Position numbers and translations under genes: made by a program. A stretch of DNA of 64,000 nucleotides from CAVQBP01 sp963740945 (lineage in GTDB: Bacteria > Bacteroidota > Ignavibacteria > Ignavibacteriales > Ignavibacteriaceae), in the NCBI GenBank assembly GCA_963740945.1, contig CAVUGE010000034.1:1-64000 (forward strand), in the 5' to 3' direction. This document shows, in pieces, positions 63,763 through 64,000 of the stretch (position 1 is its first letter; the number at the start of each line of letters is the position of its first letter). The notes under the pieces were generated by a model. The model ran no database searches and was not told the DNA's origin. It saw only the letters and a list, made by a program, of their open reading frames with translations.

Positions 63763-64000
63763 CTATTCGTACATTTCATCAATTAAATGGGCGTAACGTT
63801 CTTCAATGAATTTTCTTTTAATTTTTAAGCTTGGAGTTATTTCGCCTGATTCTATAGTAAAAGGTTCATCCAGAATTGAAAATTTTCTAATCCGTTCGTA
63901 GTTAGCAAGTTTTTTTTGAAGGGAAGAAATTTCTTTGTCAATTAAATTATAAATTTCTTTTTTCTTAATAAGATCTTTAATATCGATATAGCTTATTTTA
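63763..64000 (-). CDS. long-chain acyl-CoA ligase, C-terminal fragment
   Basis: Only the last ~79 codons are inside the window; the gene runs off the right edge. The reading frame ends FSILDEPFTIESGEITPSLK, then IKRKFIEERYAHLIDEMYE and a TAG stop. The phrase EITPSLKIKR is the conserved C-terminal motif of AMP-forming long-chain fatty acid-CoA ligases, whose lysine contacts the adenylate. The preceding IVDKEISSLQKKLANYERI-like helix fits the same family. Identification rests on this short tail. Confidence 0.8.
   Translation of the reverse strand, partial: KISYIDIKDLIKKKEIYNLIDKEISSLQKKLANYERIRKFSILDEPFTIESGEITPSLKIKRKFIEERYAHLIDEMYE

Noticed and set aside
1..64000. tRNA, rRNA or known riboswitch
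   Set aside because: I saw no cloverleaf, rRNA signature or riboswitch core on either strand, although a covariance search was not possible.

Overview
The window reads as an AT-rich chromosome segment from a free-living member of the Ignavibacteria / Bacteroidota-Chlorobi lineage. Six secreted proteins end in the C-terminal sorting domain typical of that group: a (N)YPNPFNP-type motif, then a KVYDILGQEV-like stretch, then a terminal KM.LLK. Two PorV/PorQ-type outer-membrane barrels, two large TonB-dependent receptors with carboxypeptidase-regulatory N-domains and several lipoproteins support this. The lineage call is an inference from protein style; no rRNA or tRNA gene is visible.

Layout. 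(1) 325-16431 is rich in cell-wall functions: an AmpG-like permease overlapping an AmiE-like serine hydrolase, a class-A-type serine hydrolase, a transglutaminase-like protein with an NlpC/P60 peptidase, a DUF5009 acyltransferase-like membrane protein, a metallophosphatase fused to a PQQ-like propeller, a secreted amidase, a TolB-like propeller and a glycosyltransferase. (2) 16417-17425 is a single-domain Y1 (IS200/REP-type) transposase between two similar blocks of palindromic repeats. (3) 17781-26759 is a five-gene operon (TonB receptor, secreted protein, PorV-like barrel, lipoprotein, sorted propeller) closed by a strong terminator. (4) 26838-36107 returns to the cell wall: two tandem GHL10 (DigH-like) glycosidases, an amidase-like golvesin-domain lipoprotein and a dipeptide epimerase. 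(5) 36582-46895 is an FG-GAP sorted protein and a second TonB receptor / secreted protein / PorV-like set, interrupted by a four-helix-bundle gene, then a thioesterase. (6) 47029-62743 is mixed: M49 peptidase, S33 peptidase, a Tat-exported molybdenum hydroxylase pair, a frameshifted TPR-histidine kinase, NhaC antiporter, a HipA-like kinase/DUF3037 pair, an M1 peptidase, an Ig-like lipoprotein and a head-GIN lipoprotein. (7) The right edge cuts the C-terminus of a long-chain acyl-CoA ligase.

How it works together. The permease, AmiE-like amidase, NlpC/P60 peptidase, dipeptide epimerase, GHL10 glycosidases and amidases can be read as one peptidoglycan turnover and muropeptide-salvage neighbourhood split by a secretion operon. 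The two TonB receptor / secreted protein / PorV-like sets look like paralogous surface modules.

The most unusual content is non-coding. Three separate tandem arrays (periods 72, 58 and about 75 bp) carry different hairpins behind one shared core, TAATAATAT. The same core sits beside the hairpins around the Y1 transposase, which suggests one mobilising or recognising machinery acting on several hairpin families. There are also hexamer and heptamer arrays between genes, a pair of ~95-bp MITE-like elements flanking the M49 gene, a palindromic repeat translated in frame inside the phosphatase, and a duplicated ~185-bp unit sitting inside a split palindrome.
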